Below, one piece after another: positions 16,398-24,640 of a stretch of DNA of 64,000 nt. The stretch spans positions 3,100,001 to 3,164,000 of the forward strand of contig NZ_VFOL01000001.1 of assembly GCF_006716065.1 (NCBI RefSeq), given 5' to 3'. The translations under genes were made by a program, and so were the position numbers. The DNA comes from Salinispora arenicola (lineage in GTDB: Bacteria > Actinomycetota > Actinomycetes > Mycobacteriales > Micromonosporaceae). The notes under the pieces were generated by a model that did no database searches, was not told where the DNA came from, and worked only from the letters and a program-made list of their open reading frames with translations. The number at the start of each line of letters is the position of its first letter. The stretch's first letter is position 1.

Positions 16398-18004
16398 AGC
16401 GGCGAAAGTTTGAGATGGCAGCCGTCCCGGGCAACGTGGCCCGAGGGGTGGACGACCGCTTCCAGGTGGCTACCCCGCTTCGGCGGCTGCTGAACAAGGT
16501 CTTCCCGGACCACTGGTCCTTCCTGCTGGGTGAGATCGCGCTTTTCTCGTTCATCATCCTGCTTCTCACCGGGGTCTTCCTGACCTTCTTCTTCGAGCCG
16601 GCGATGACCGAGGTGATCTACAACGGCAGTTACGCCCCGCTGCGGGGCACGCCGATGTCCGCCGCATACGCCTCCAGTCTGGACATCTCGTTCGACATTC
16701 GAGGTGGCCTGATCATGCGGCAGATGCACCACTGGTCGGCCCTGCTGTTCATGGCCGCGATCGTGGTGCACATGATGCGGATCTTCTTCACCGGTGCGTT
16801 CCGCAAGCCGCGGGAGGCCAACTGGATCATCGGCTCGCTGCTGTTCTGGGTCGGCTTCCTGGCTGGTTTCACCGGCTACTCCCTGCCGGACGACGGACTT
16901 TCCGGCACCGGGCTGCGGATCGCCTCCGGGATCATGCTGTCGATCCCGGTGATCGGCTCCTGGCTGACCTCGTCGATCTTCAACGGCGAGTTCCCGGGCA
17001 CGATCATCATCAGCCGGTTCTACATCGCGCACGTGCTGCTCATCCCCGGCCTGCTGCTCGCTCTGATCGGTGCCCACCTGGGGCTGGTCTTCAAGCAGAA
17101 GCACACCCAGTGGCCCGGCCCCGGCCGGACCAACGACAACGTGGTGGGCGAGCGGATGTTCCCGCGGTACGCGTTGAAGCAGGGCGGCTTCTTCATGGTC
17201 GTCTTCGGTGTGATCGCGCTGATGGGTGGCCTGCTCCAGATCAACCCGATCTGGCTGTTCGGGCCGTACGAGGCGTGGGTGGTCTCGGCTGCCAGCCAGC
17301 CCGACTGGTACGTCATGTTCCTCGACGGCTCCACCCGGCTGATGCCCGCCTGGGAGATATACATACCGATCGGCGACGGGTACGTCATCCCGCCGCTGTT
17401 CTGGCCAACGGTCGTCCTGCCCGGGCTGCTGGTGGGAATGTCGGTCCTCTATCCGTTCATCGAGGCCCGACGGCTCAAGGACCACCGCAGCCACAACCTG
17501 CTCCAGCGGCCGCGGGACGTTCCGGCGCGTACCGGGCTGGGTGCCATGGCGGTCACCTTCTACCTGGTGTTGGCCCTGTCCGGGGCGAACGACGTCATCG
17601 CCGACAAGTTCAACATCAGCCTGAACGCGATGACCTGGGGCGGCCGGATCGGTCTGCTGCTTCTCCCACCGCTGGCGTACTACGTCACCTACCGGATCTG
17701 TCTGGGCCTCCAGCAGCACGATCGGGAGGTTCTGGCCCACGGTGTCGAGACCGGCATCATCCGGCGTCTGCCGGACGGTCGATTCGTCGAGGTCCACCAG
17801 CCGCTCCACGCCGAAGACGGCGAACTGGAGTACGTGGGCTGGGTGGTGCCGAAGAAGATGAATCGACTCGGCGCACTCGGCCCGGCGATCCGCGGCTTCT
17901 TCTACCCGATCGAGAAGCCAGCCGAGGCGCCGGTGTCGCCGGGGCACCCGCCGGTCGAGTCGGACGCCGAGCAGTCGGAGATCACCAGCGGCGAACGCCG
18001 TTGA
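16394..18004 (+). CDS. qcrB: Cytochrome b subunit of the bc1 complex (QcrB)
   Basis: Membrane core of the quinol:cytochrome c reductase. The haem-ligand helices are visible (MRQMHHWSALLFMAAIVVHM and the later HVLLIPGLLLALIGAHLGLV), as is the Qo-site segment WLFGPYEA, the PEWY equivalent. At 536 residues it has the C-terminal extension typical of actinobacterial QcrB. The GTG at 16394 sits within the GTGA overlap with qcrA. It is the last gene of the operon. Confidence 0.95.
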   Translation: MKRRKFEMAAVPGNVARGVDDRFQVATPLRRLLNKVFPDHWSFLLGEIALFSFIILLLTGVFLTFFFEPAMTEVIYNGSYAPLRGTPMSAAYASSLDISFDIRGGLIMRQMHHWSALLFMAAIVVHMMRIFFTGAFRKPREANWIIGSLLFWVGFLAGFTGYSLPDDGLSGTGLRIASGIMLSIPVIGSWLTSSIFNGEFPGTIIISRFYIAHVLLIPGLLLALIGAHLGLVFKQKHTQWPGPGRTNDNVVGERMFPRYALKQGGFFMVVFGVIALMGGLLQINPIWLFGPYEAWVVSAASQPDWYVMFLDGSTRLMPAWEIYIPIGDGYVIPPLFWPTVVLPGLLVGMSVLYPFIEARRLKDHRSHNLLQRPRDVPARTGLGAMAVTFYLVLALSGANDVIADKFNISLNAMTWGGRIGLLLLPPLAYYVTYRICLGLQQHDREVLAHGVETGIIRRLPDGRFVEVHQPLHAEDGELEYVGWVVPKKMNRLGALGPAIRGFFYPIEKPAEAPVSPGHPPVESDAEQSEITSGERR

Positions 18005-18028
18005 CCCCACCTGCGACGTAACCGCACG

Positions 18029-18060
18029 TGGCGCCCGCCGGAGAACTCCGGTGGGCGCCA
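18029..18060 (+). terminator. Hairpin after qcrB
   Basis: Fifteen-base arms (18029-18043 and 18046-18060) pair with one G-T mismatch and a 2-base loop, 24 bases after the qcrB stop. It marks the end of the ctaE-qcrCAB operon. Confidence 0.8.
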
Positions 18061-18136
18061 CGGCCGTTTCGGGACGGAGGAATAACCCCGGCCAGTCGGG
18101 TATCCGTGCGGTCCAACGTCTCAAGGGGGAGGACGC

Positions 18137-18817
18137 ATGTTGGGATTCAAACGCCTGGGCCTACTGGCCGCGCTGGTGCTGGTAGGCATCGCACCCGCCG
18201 CGGCTGCCCAGGCCGCGGTGCAGCCGTCACAGCAGGACACCCAGTATCTGCAGGCCATCCACCAGGTGAACCTGTTCGAAATCACCAAGGGCGAACTGGC
18301 CGGACAGAAGGCCCAGGACCAGGGGATCACGGACCTGGGCCAGCGGATCGGGACCGATCACACCCAACTGGACCAGACGGTCGAGGAGGTCGCCAACCAA
18401 CTCGGTGTCGAACTGCCGAGCCAACCGACGGCGGACCAGCAGGACGCTGTCGACCAGCTGAACAACGCCAGCGGCGAGGAGTTCGACCAGCTCTGGCTGA
18501 CCAGCAATCTGACCGGCCACGTCCAGGCCATCCAGGCCACCCAGACGGAGATCTCGCAGGGCTCCGACTCGTCGGTGATCGAGCTTGCACAGACCGCGCT
18601 GCCGACCCTGCAGACGCACTACGACGAGTTGGTGGAACTGGCCAACCAGTTGGGCGTCCCGGTCCCGCAGGCGACCGGCACCGGTACCGCGAGCCCGGGT
18701 ACGACCACTCCGGGGCCCGGAACCACCACCGAGACCCCGACTCCGGGCACCACGACCGAATCGCCGGCTCCGGGCGGTGGCACCGGCACTGGGAGCCCGG
18801 CTCCGGGCATGAGCTGA
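18137..18817 (+). CDS. Secreted DUF4142 protein
   Basis: A 226-residue exported protein. A signal peptide (KRLGLLAALVLVGIAPAAAA) is followed by a helical DUF4142 domain at about residues 35-178 (typical HQVNLFEITKGELAGQKAQD and RIGTDHTQLDQ). The last 45 residues are a Pro/Thr/Gly tail with repeated TTTETPTPG-type units. The role of DUF4142 is not established. The ATG follows AGGGGGAGG. It is a separate unit from qcrB, past the terminator. Confidence 0.85.
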   Translation: MLGFKRLGLLAALVLVGIAPAAAAQAAVQPSQQDTQYLQAIHQVNLFEITKGELAGQKAQDQGITDLGQRIGTDHTQLDQTVEEVANQLGVELPSQPTADQQDAVDQLNNASGEEFDQLWLTSNLTGHVQAIQATQTEISQGSDSSVIELAQTALPTLQTHYDELVELANQLGVPVPQATGTGTASPGTTTPGPGTTTETPTPGTTTESPAPGGGTGTGSPAPGMS

Positions 18818-18832
18818 CCTCCGATGAGGTAG

Positions 18833-18979
18833 CTCGACGGCCGGTCCACCCTGTACGGGGCGGACCGGCCATCGGATAGCGCGGTACCGGCCGGGTTGGG
18901 CCGTTCTGTGTTGCGAGACTCGACGGCCGGTCCTCCCGGTCCGCACAACGCGAGGTACCGGTGAGGTGGGTCGTCCTGT
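18833..18979. repeat. Imperfect duplication in an intergenic region
   Basis: Segment 18833-18909 and segment 18919-18979 share CTCGACGGCCGGTCC, then CCC, then a GGTACCGG block and a closing GGGT-GG-CGT-CTGT. The first copy has extra bases inside. The first copy also forms the hairpin 18839-18870 (arms GGCCGGTCCACCC and GGGGCGGACCGGCC, one mismatch), which can terminate the DUF4142 gene. Confidence 0.55.
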
Positions 18980-19266
18980 CAGTCGGAGTTGGCGAGGCCG
19001 ATCGCGAACGTCTCCTCGAGGTCGTGCTGGGAGTACGCGCGGAACGCGATGTGTGAATCGGTGTTCAGCACCCCCGACACCTTGGAGATGCGCCCCGCGA
19101 TCACCTCGGCGATCTGCTCGAACTCGCGGACCCGGACGATCGCGATCAGGTCGACGTGCCCAGCTACCGAGTAGACCTCGCTGACGCCGGGCAGTGCGGC
19201 CAGCGCCTCGGCCACCTCGGGGATCGCGTCGGTGGCGCAGTCGATCAGCACAATCGCGGTGATCAC
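18979..19266 (-). CDS. Stand-alone Lrp/AsnC ligand-binding (RAM) domain protein
   Basis: A 95-residue protein with only the C-terminal effector domain of Lrp/AsnC regulators and no helix-turn-helix. Typical signatures are ALAALPGVSEVYSVAGHVDL and the ISKVSGVLNTDSHIAF segment. Such proteins form ring oligomers and bind amino acids, but the partner is unknown here. The GTG start overlaps the upstream nucleotidyltransferase stop by 4 bases, so it is coupled to that gene. Confidence 0.85.
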   Translation of the reverse strand: MITAIVLIDCATDAIPEVAEALAALPGVSEVYSVAGHVDLIAIVRVREFEQIAEVIAGRISKVSGVLNTDSHIAFRAYSQHDLEETFAIGLANSD

Positions 19267-20171
19267 GGGAGTTCGCTCCGTTCGTCGGCTTCGCCGCTCA
19301 TGCTAGACGCTCCCGGGAGAAGCGGTTCGCCGGCGCCGACGGTGAGCTCATCGCCCACTCTTATCGCGTTCCGAACGTGCTCGTGCGGCCGTACGGTGGC
19401 CTGCGGCCAGACCACGGCGTTGGTGACGGCCCCGTGTACCCGTGCGCCCGCTCCGATGACTGCCGACCGGCACGGGCCGGTCACCAGGGCCGTGGGGTCC
19501 ACCAGGGTGCCTCCCCCCGCGGCGTGCAGGTTGGCGGTGAGGTAGTCGACGGGCGTACCGGTGTCGTAGAACGTGCCGGGGTAGGGCACCACCGTCAGTT
19601 CGCCGGCCGCCTCCGCCGGGCGCCACACCGTTCGTACGAGATCACCGAACTCCACCGGCAGGTCCCGCACCCGCCGCCACGGCAGCAGGGAGAATCCGGT
19701 GAAGACGTGCCCATCGAATGTGCCGGGTGCGGTCGGGTCCGCGGCGGGCTGACCCAGCAGACGTACGGTCTCGCCGTCCCAGCCGTGTAGCAACGCGGCG
19801 ATGTCCGGCCCGGGTGGACGGCGCGGGTCGGCGAGGTACGCGTCGGCGTTCCCCACCAGCACCCCCCGCCCGCCGATCCAATCGTGTAGCTTCGCCACGC
19901 CGCCGGCAGTGCCGAGCGGACCGTCGGGTTCCACCGACCGGTGGGCCCGGTCGCCGACGTGGGCGATCACCTGCCCGGCGAGGTAGCTGGCGTTGACCGC
20001 CACCCGCCTCGTTCCGGTCAGGCCGAGCCCCGCGAGCCGGGTGAGCACCCGGTCGAGTAGCGGGACGTTCCCGACCGGACAGAGCGCCTTGGGCACTCGC
20101 TCGGTCAGCGGACGTAGGCGGCTGCCCTCGCCGGCGGCGAGGACCACCGCGCAGACCTCGACGGCGGTCAC
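19263..20171 (-). CDS. Sugar-phosphate nucleotidyltransferase
   Basis: A 302-residue NDP-sugar pyrophosphorylase family enzyme that activates a sugar 1-phosphate with an NTP. The nucleotide-binding signature VLAAGEGSRLRPLTERVPKA is intact, and metal-binding NADAYL follows near residue 108. A short left-handed-helix-like tail follows (GPCRSAVIGAGARVHGAVTN). Mannose-1-phosphate guanylyltransferase is the nearest guess; the sugar and base cannot be read with certainty. It overlaps its neighbours on both sides by 4 bases, forming a three-gene unit with the NUDIX gene. Confidence 0.8.
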   Translation of the reverse strand: MTAVEVCAVVLAAGEGSRLRPLTERVPKALCPVGNVPLLDRVLTRLAGLGLTGTRRVAVNASYLAGQVIAHVGDRAHRSVEPDGPLGTAGGVAKLHDWIGGRGVLVGNADAYLADPRRPPGPDIAALLHGWDGETVRLLGQPAADPTAPGTFDGHVFTGFSLLPWRRVRDLPVEFGDLVRTVWRPAEAAGELTVVPYPGTFYDTGTPVDYLTANLHAAGGGTLVDPTALVTGPCRSAVIGAGARVHGAVTNAVVWPQATVRPHEHVRNAIRVGDELTVGAGEPLLPGASSMSGEADERSELP

Positions 20172-20710
20172 GGCCGGGTGTCGGGCACCGCTGGCGGGAA
20201 CTGCCCCGCGAACGGGCCGATGTCGTAGTAGCCGAGCAGGCGGGCCGTGGGCCAGGTTAACCGGGGTAGGGCGTCCAGCGGGTGCCAGGCGGCTTCGAGG
20301 ACCTCCGCCCCGTCGACCCGGAGGGCGGTGGTCGACGCCGGCACCTCAGCGGTGAACACCACGTCCACCCACCCCTTGTCGTGGACGATGGCGTTCGGTA
20401 CCGCTGGGTGTAGCTCGCGTGGGGACAGCCGGACGCCGGTCTCCTCGTACAGTTCGCGGCTCGCGCCGAGCACCGGCGCCTCCCGCCGCTGCAGCAGCCC
20501 CGCCGGCAGGGTCCAACCTCGGCCGGGCGGTTGGCGCAGCAGGAGCAGCCGGCCCGCACCGGTTGCCTCGGAGTCACGGACCAGGGTGACCGCACCCACG
20601 ATGTATTTCGGCACGGCAAGCCGGACCAGGCGACGCCGCACCGGCAGTGGGAGTCGGTAGAAGACCTGATATGCGACGGCACGTGCGGTGACTCGCGAGC
20701 GGCGGAGCAT
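20168..20710 (-). CDS. NUDIX hydrolase
   Basis: A 180-residue protein with a complete Nudix box at about residues 71-93 (GLLQRREAPVLGASRELYEE followed by TGV). This places the metal-binding REXXEE glutamates. The substrate, a nucleoside diphosphate derivative, is not determined. An Arg-rich N-terminal 35 residues precede the domain. It is first in the NUDIX-nucleotidyltransferase-RAM unit, whose genes overlap by ATGA/GTGA. Confidence 0.87.
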   Translation of the reverse strand: MLRRSRVTARAVAYQVFYRLPLPVRRRLVRLAVPKYIVGAVTLVRDSEATGAGRLLLLRQPPGRGWTLPAGLLQRREAPVLGASRELYEETGVRLSPRELHPAVPNAIVHDKGWVDVVFTAEVPASTTALRVDGAEVLEAAWHPLDALPRLTWPTARLLGYYDIGPFAGQFPPAVPDTRP

Positions 20711-20764
20711 GCGTCCAGGCTAGTGCCGTCGGGACGAACTCCGCCGGCCCGGGGCCGGGACGGG

Positions 20765-22561
20765 TCACTGCCGATGGTCAACCAGGTCGATGAGCTGCGT
20801 CACCACCGCGTCCGGTCCGATCACCCGGTCGAAGACCGCGACGAGCATCGTCTCCAGGTCGGGGTAGCCGAGTTCCTCGGAGAGCCGTAGCAGGGGCAGG
20901 TCGCTGGCGAGGCCGCGGTCGTGCTTGCGCAGGGCCAGCCCGATGGCGGCCCGCCCGAGGCGAACCTTGTCGGCGATGGAGATTCCCGGCTCGGTGTGGT
21001 CGGCAAACCACCGGTTGATCTGCATCTGGGCATGTGGTGACTTGACGAAGTCGAGCCACTCGCGGCGGGGACCGCGCGGGGCGGCGTCGAAGCCACCCGG
21101 TGCCTTCTCGGTCTCGGTGAAGATCTCCACGACGTCACCGTCGTCGAGGTAGGAGGACAGTGGGGCGAGCCGACCGTTGATCCGCGCTGCCAGGCAGTGG
21201 TCACCGCGTTCGGTGCCCAACTCGTACGCGAGGTCGACCGGAGTGGCGCCGGCCGGCAGCAGCACCTGTCGGCCGTCGGCGAAGACCTGGATCTGCGCCT
21301 CGGCGAGGTCACTGCGCAGTGACTCCAGGAACTGCGCCGGGTCGGCGGTCTCCTGCTCCCAGTCGAGTACGCGTCGCAGCCAGTCCAACTGTTCGTCCCG
21401 TACGGCGGTGCCGGCGCCGGTGCGGGGAAACCGGTAGCTGGCGGCGATGCCGTACTCCGCCGAGCGGTGCATCTCCTCCGTACGGATCAGCACCTCCACG
21501 GTACGGTCCTTCAGCCCGCGGACGCTGGTGTGCAGGGACCGGTAGAGGTTGTTTTTCGGGGAGGCGATGTAGTCCTTGAACCGGCCGGGTACCGGGGGCC
21601 ACGTGCCGTGGATGGCGCCCAGCGCCGCGTAGCAGTCGGTGGCGGGGCCGTCCACGACGACCACGACCCGGGGCAGGTCGGACGGGATGGTGTGGTCGCC
21701 GGCCAGGGTGTCCTTCCAGATCGAGTAGAAGTGGCGCGGGCGGGAGGTCACCTCGGCGTCGACCCGGTTACGGCGCAGCGCGGTCTTGGCCCGGGCGACG
21801 ACCTCCGCCAGGTACGCGTCCCAGCCGGGCCGGTCGTGTACGTGCCGGGCGATGCGGTTGTACTCCTCTGGCTTCAGGTGCAGCAGCACGATGTCGTCCA
21901 GTTCCCGCTTGAGCTTCTGAATGCCCAGCCGCTCGCAGAGGGGAACGAGTACCTCTTGGGTCTTGCGGGCGATACGTTCCCGGGACGCGGCGGAGCGGAC
22001 GCCGAGCGTGCGCATGTTGTGCAGCCGGTCGGCCAGTTTGATGATGAGCACCCGGACGTCCTTGCCGGCCGCAATGATCATCTTGCGGATCGTCTCGGCC
22101 TCGGCCGCCTGCCCGTAGAACGCCTTGTCGAACTTGGTCACTCCGTCGACCAGGTGGGCGACCTTGGGTCCGAAATCGTCGGCGAGGGCCTGGAGGGTGT
22201 ATCGGGTGTCCTCGACGGTGTCGTGCAGCAGTGCCGCGACCAGGGTGGTCGTGTCCATGCCAAGGCTGGCGCAGATCTGGGCGACCGCGAGCGGGTGGGT
22301 GATGTATGGCTCGCCGCTCTTGCGGAACTGTCCGCGGTGCATCGTTTCGGCGATCGTGTACGCCCGACGCAGCACCGAGGGATCCGTTCCGGAATGGATG
22401 TTCCGGTGGGTGCGGACCAGCTGGCTCACCGGGTCGGTCTCGGCGGTTGACCAGGCCAACAGCGACCGCAGCCGGCGGGTCAGCGGCAGGTCAGCCGGTT
22501 GGGCTGGAAGCGCGCCCTCCACGGCGGCGCCGTGTCCGGCGTCGACATCCACGAGGGACAC
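20765..22561 (-). CDS. RelA/SpoT family protein with intact HD hydrolase and degenerate synthetase (RshA-like)
   Basis: 598 residues, ordered HD hydrolase (about 70-215), synthetase-like domain (about 265-395) and TGS domain (about 430-490). There is no ACT domain, so it is about 200 residues shorter than housekeeping Rel. The hydrolase keeps QFRKSGEPYITHP, LLHDTVEDT and KLADRLHNMRT. The synthetase is damaged: the Lys after YSI is Asp (YSIWKD), the Arg of the D-x-x-x-x-R motif is lost (DLPRVVVVVD), and ExQIRT reads EVLIRT. It is therefore probably a (p)ppGpp hydrolase, similar in layout to streptomycete RshA. Full-length Rel would lie elsewhere. Confidence 0.85.
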   Translation of the reverse strand: MSLVDVDAGHGAAVEGALPAQPADLPLTRRLRSLLAWSTAETDPVSQLVRTHRNIHSGTDPSVLRRAYTIAETMHRGQFRKSGEPYITHPLAVAQICASLGMDTTTLVAALLHDTVEDTRYTLQALADDFGPKVAHLVDGVTKFDKAFYGQAAEAETIRKMIIAAGKDVRVLIIKLADRLHNMRTLGVRSAASRERIARKTQEVLVPLCERLGIQKLKRELDDIVLLHLKPEEYNRIARHVHDRPGWDAYLAEVVARAKTALRRNRVDAEVTSRPRHFYSIWKDTLAGDHTIPSDLPRVVVVVDGPATDCYAALGAIHGTWPPVPGRFKDYIASPKNNLYRSLHTSVRGLKDRTVEVLIRTEEMHRSAEYGIAASYRFPRTGAGTAVRDEQLDWLRRVLDWEQETADPAQFLESLRSDLAEAQIQVFADGRQVLLPAGATPVDLAYELGTERGDHCLAARINGRLAPLSSYLDDGDVVEIFTETEKAPGGFDAAPRGPRREWLDFVKSPHAQMQINRWFADHTEPGISIADKVRLGRAAIGLALRKHDRGLASDLPLLRLSEELGYPDLETMLVAVFDRVIGPDAVVTQLIDLVDHRQ

Positions 22562-22677
22562 CTCCTCACCCCGGCCCCGCGGTCACCGGAACCGGTGCCG
22601 GGAGCAGGCCCAAAAACGGGCAGAACTGCACTTGCCAACAGCTTATGCGAGTCAACGTCATCCGATCGGCTACTTGG

Positions 22678-24435
22678 TCATGGGCTTTCGGTTGATAGTT
22701 GGTGGGAAGCGGCGTTCGTCGCCTTCATCAGCAGAGTCTGGAACCGCCCCGCCCCAGTCGCGGGGGAGGCCCAGCCGGAGGACATCTCCACCAGTCTCGT
22801 CTCCGGACGTTCCAACCAGGACAAGATGCGTTCGGTCTCCTCGGCGCTGGCAGCTGGAGTCGGTCCCAACCCCGGGTTCACTGTCTCCGCAGTAGCCCGA
22901 ATCGTGGCGATCGTCGGTCGCGGGTGGACACCCGGCGGTGACACACCGGCACCGGCGAGCCGTCCATACCGCACCAGCGCCAGCTCCCAGCCTCCGCCCA
23001 CCGCCGGCCGGGCAGCAACCACCTCGCCGATCCCGGTGAGCGCGGCGAGGCGCTGCATCCGGGTCGTAGCGCGGAGCACGGCGGTGAGCCGGGACCGCAC
23101 CACCGCGGCCTCCTCGTAGCGTTGTCCCGTCGAGAGCGTCTCGATCCGGCCAAGCAACGCATCCACCACGCCCTGCGGGTCGCCGCGGCACGCCGTGCGG
23201 AAGGGCGTCGCCGCTCGGTTCGCGTACTCGTCGGGGGTGATCCGATGCTCGCAGGGTGCCGGGCAGCGACCCAACTCCGCCACCGCGCAGGCCGGCGTGA
23301 CCGTCCGCACCGACAGTCGGTGCGTGCACTGCCGCAGCGGCATAGCGTCGTGGAAGCCGGCGGCGGCGAGCTCCGCGGCACGGCGGGAGGTGAAGGGTCC
23401 GAGGTATGCCTCGTCACCCGGGGTCAGCTTGCGAACCACCGACAACCGTGGGTACGCCTCGTCGGTCAGCTTCAGCCAGACCACCCGCTCGGGGAACTTG
23501 GACCGCCGGTTGTACGGCGGGGCGTGCGCCCCGATCAGTCGCAGCTCCCGCACCTCTGCCTCGAGCGAGTGAGCGCACTCCACCGCCTCCACCCGCACGG
23601 CGGCGGCGAGCATCTCCGAGATGCGGGCCCGCTTCTCCGCGGCGGTGAAGTAGCTGCGGACCCGGGTGGCGATGTCAACCGAGGTGCCGACGTAGAGCGG
23701 GCGGTCGTCGGCGCCCCGGAAGAGGTAGACGCCGGGCGTACGGGGTAGCCCCTCGGCGAGGTGCCGCTTCCGACGCTGCGTGGGGGTGACCGCCCGGGCG
23801 AACTCGATCGCCTCGCCGATGGTGTGCACCCGGTGGCCGCCCAGCCGGGCAATCAACCCGTGCAGCACGTCGACTGTGGCCTTCGCGTCGTCCAATGCCC
23901 GATGGGTGGGCTGGGTGCTGGTGCGGAAGTATGCCGCGAGGGTGCCGAGCCGGCGGTTGGGCACCTCGTCCCGGCTGAGGACCCGCCGGGCCAGCGCCGC
24001 CGTGTCCAGTATCCGCGGATTCGGCCAGCGGTGGCCGTGCGCCGCACACGCCGCCTTGAGGAACCCCACGTCGTATGGGGCGTTGTGGGCGACGAGGACC
24101 GCGTCGGCGGAGAGGAACTCCAGGAAGCTCGGCAGCACCTGGGCGATCGACGGGGCAGGCAGCAGCATCGCCTGGGTGATGCCGGTGAGCACGGTGACGA
24201 AGGGTGGCACCGGCACGCCGGGGTTGACCAGGGTGGCGAGCACACCGAGCTGCTCACCGCCGCGTACCTTCACCGCGCCGATCTCGGTGATGCCACCGCC
24301 GTCCGGCGCACCGCCAGTGGTTTCGAGGTCGACCACCACGAAGGTGGTCGCGTAGAGCGGTAGCTCCGGGTCAACTCCGCCGACGGCCGGATCGATACCG
24401 GCCAACGACTCCTGGACATACTCCTGCGGTGCCAT
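22678..24435 (-). CDS. DEDDh exonuclease fused to a GIY-YIG (UvrC-like) nuclease
   Basis: 585 residues starting MAPQEYVQESLAG. The N-terminal half is a DnaQ-type 3'-5' exonuclease with FVVVDLETTG, HNAPYDVGFL and HRALDDAKA. The next segment is a GIY-YIG endonuclease (PGVYLFRGADDRPLYVGTSV near residue 235), followed by UvrC-like sequence including a Cys-rich stretch (CAVAELGRCPAPCEHR) and a UvrB-contact-like helix. The fusion is known in actinobacteria (M. tuberculosis Rv2191, also beside trpD/ctaE). A role in repair is likely but not proven. The start at 24435 removes 16 shadow residues. Confidence 0.88.
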   Translation of the reverse strand: MAPQEYVQESLAGIDPAVGGVDPELPLYATTFVVVDLETTGGAPDGGGITEIGAVKVRGGEQLGVLATLVNPGVPVPPFVTVLTGITQAMLLPAPSIAQVLPSFLEFLSADAVLVAHNAPYDVGFLKAACAAHGHRWPNPRILDTAALARRVLSRDEVPNRRLGTLAAYFRTSTQPTHRALDDAKATVDVLHGLIARLGGHRVHTIGEAIEFARAVTPTQRRKRHLAEGLPRTPGVYLFRGADDRPLYVGTSVDIATRVRSYFTAAEKRARISEMLAAAVRVEAVECAHSLEAEVRELRLIGAHAPPYNRRSKFPERVVWLKLTDEAYPRLSVVRKLTPGDEAYLGPFTSRRAAELAAAGFHDAMPLRQCTHRLSVRTVTPACAVAELGRCPAPCEHRITPDEYANRAATPFRTACRGDPQGVVDALLGRIETLSTGQRYEEAAVVRSRLTAVLRATTRMQRLAALTGIGEVVAARPAVGGGWELALVRYGRLAGAGVSPPGVHPRPTIATIRATAETVNPGLGPTPAASAEETERILSWLERPETRLVEMSSGWASPATGAGRFQTLLMKATNAASHQLSTESP

Positions 24436-24640
24436 CGGCGGGCACGCTAACGGCCCGGTCCGACACCCCGCACGTCGGCCCAACGGCCTTCGCTGGCACC
24501 CCGGACGCAGGAGCCCTCACCTCGCATCGACCCCAGGGGTCCCCGCTGCGGCGCACGTCAGAACGGGACACCAGCCCCACGACGAGAGATCGGCTCACTC
24601 GCCGGGCGGTGGGCCGGGCGACAGTGGGAGACTTGTCCCT

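Noticed and set aside
16355..18124. 589-codon minus-strand frame opposite qcrB
   Set aside because: Rich in His, Gln, Asp and Arg as expected of antisense to a membrane protein gene; no domain.
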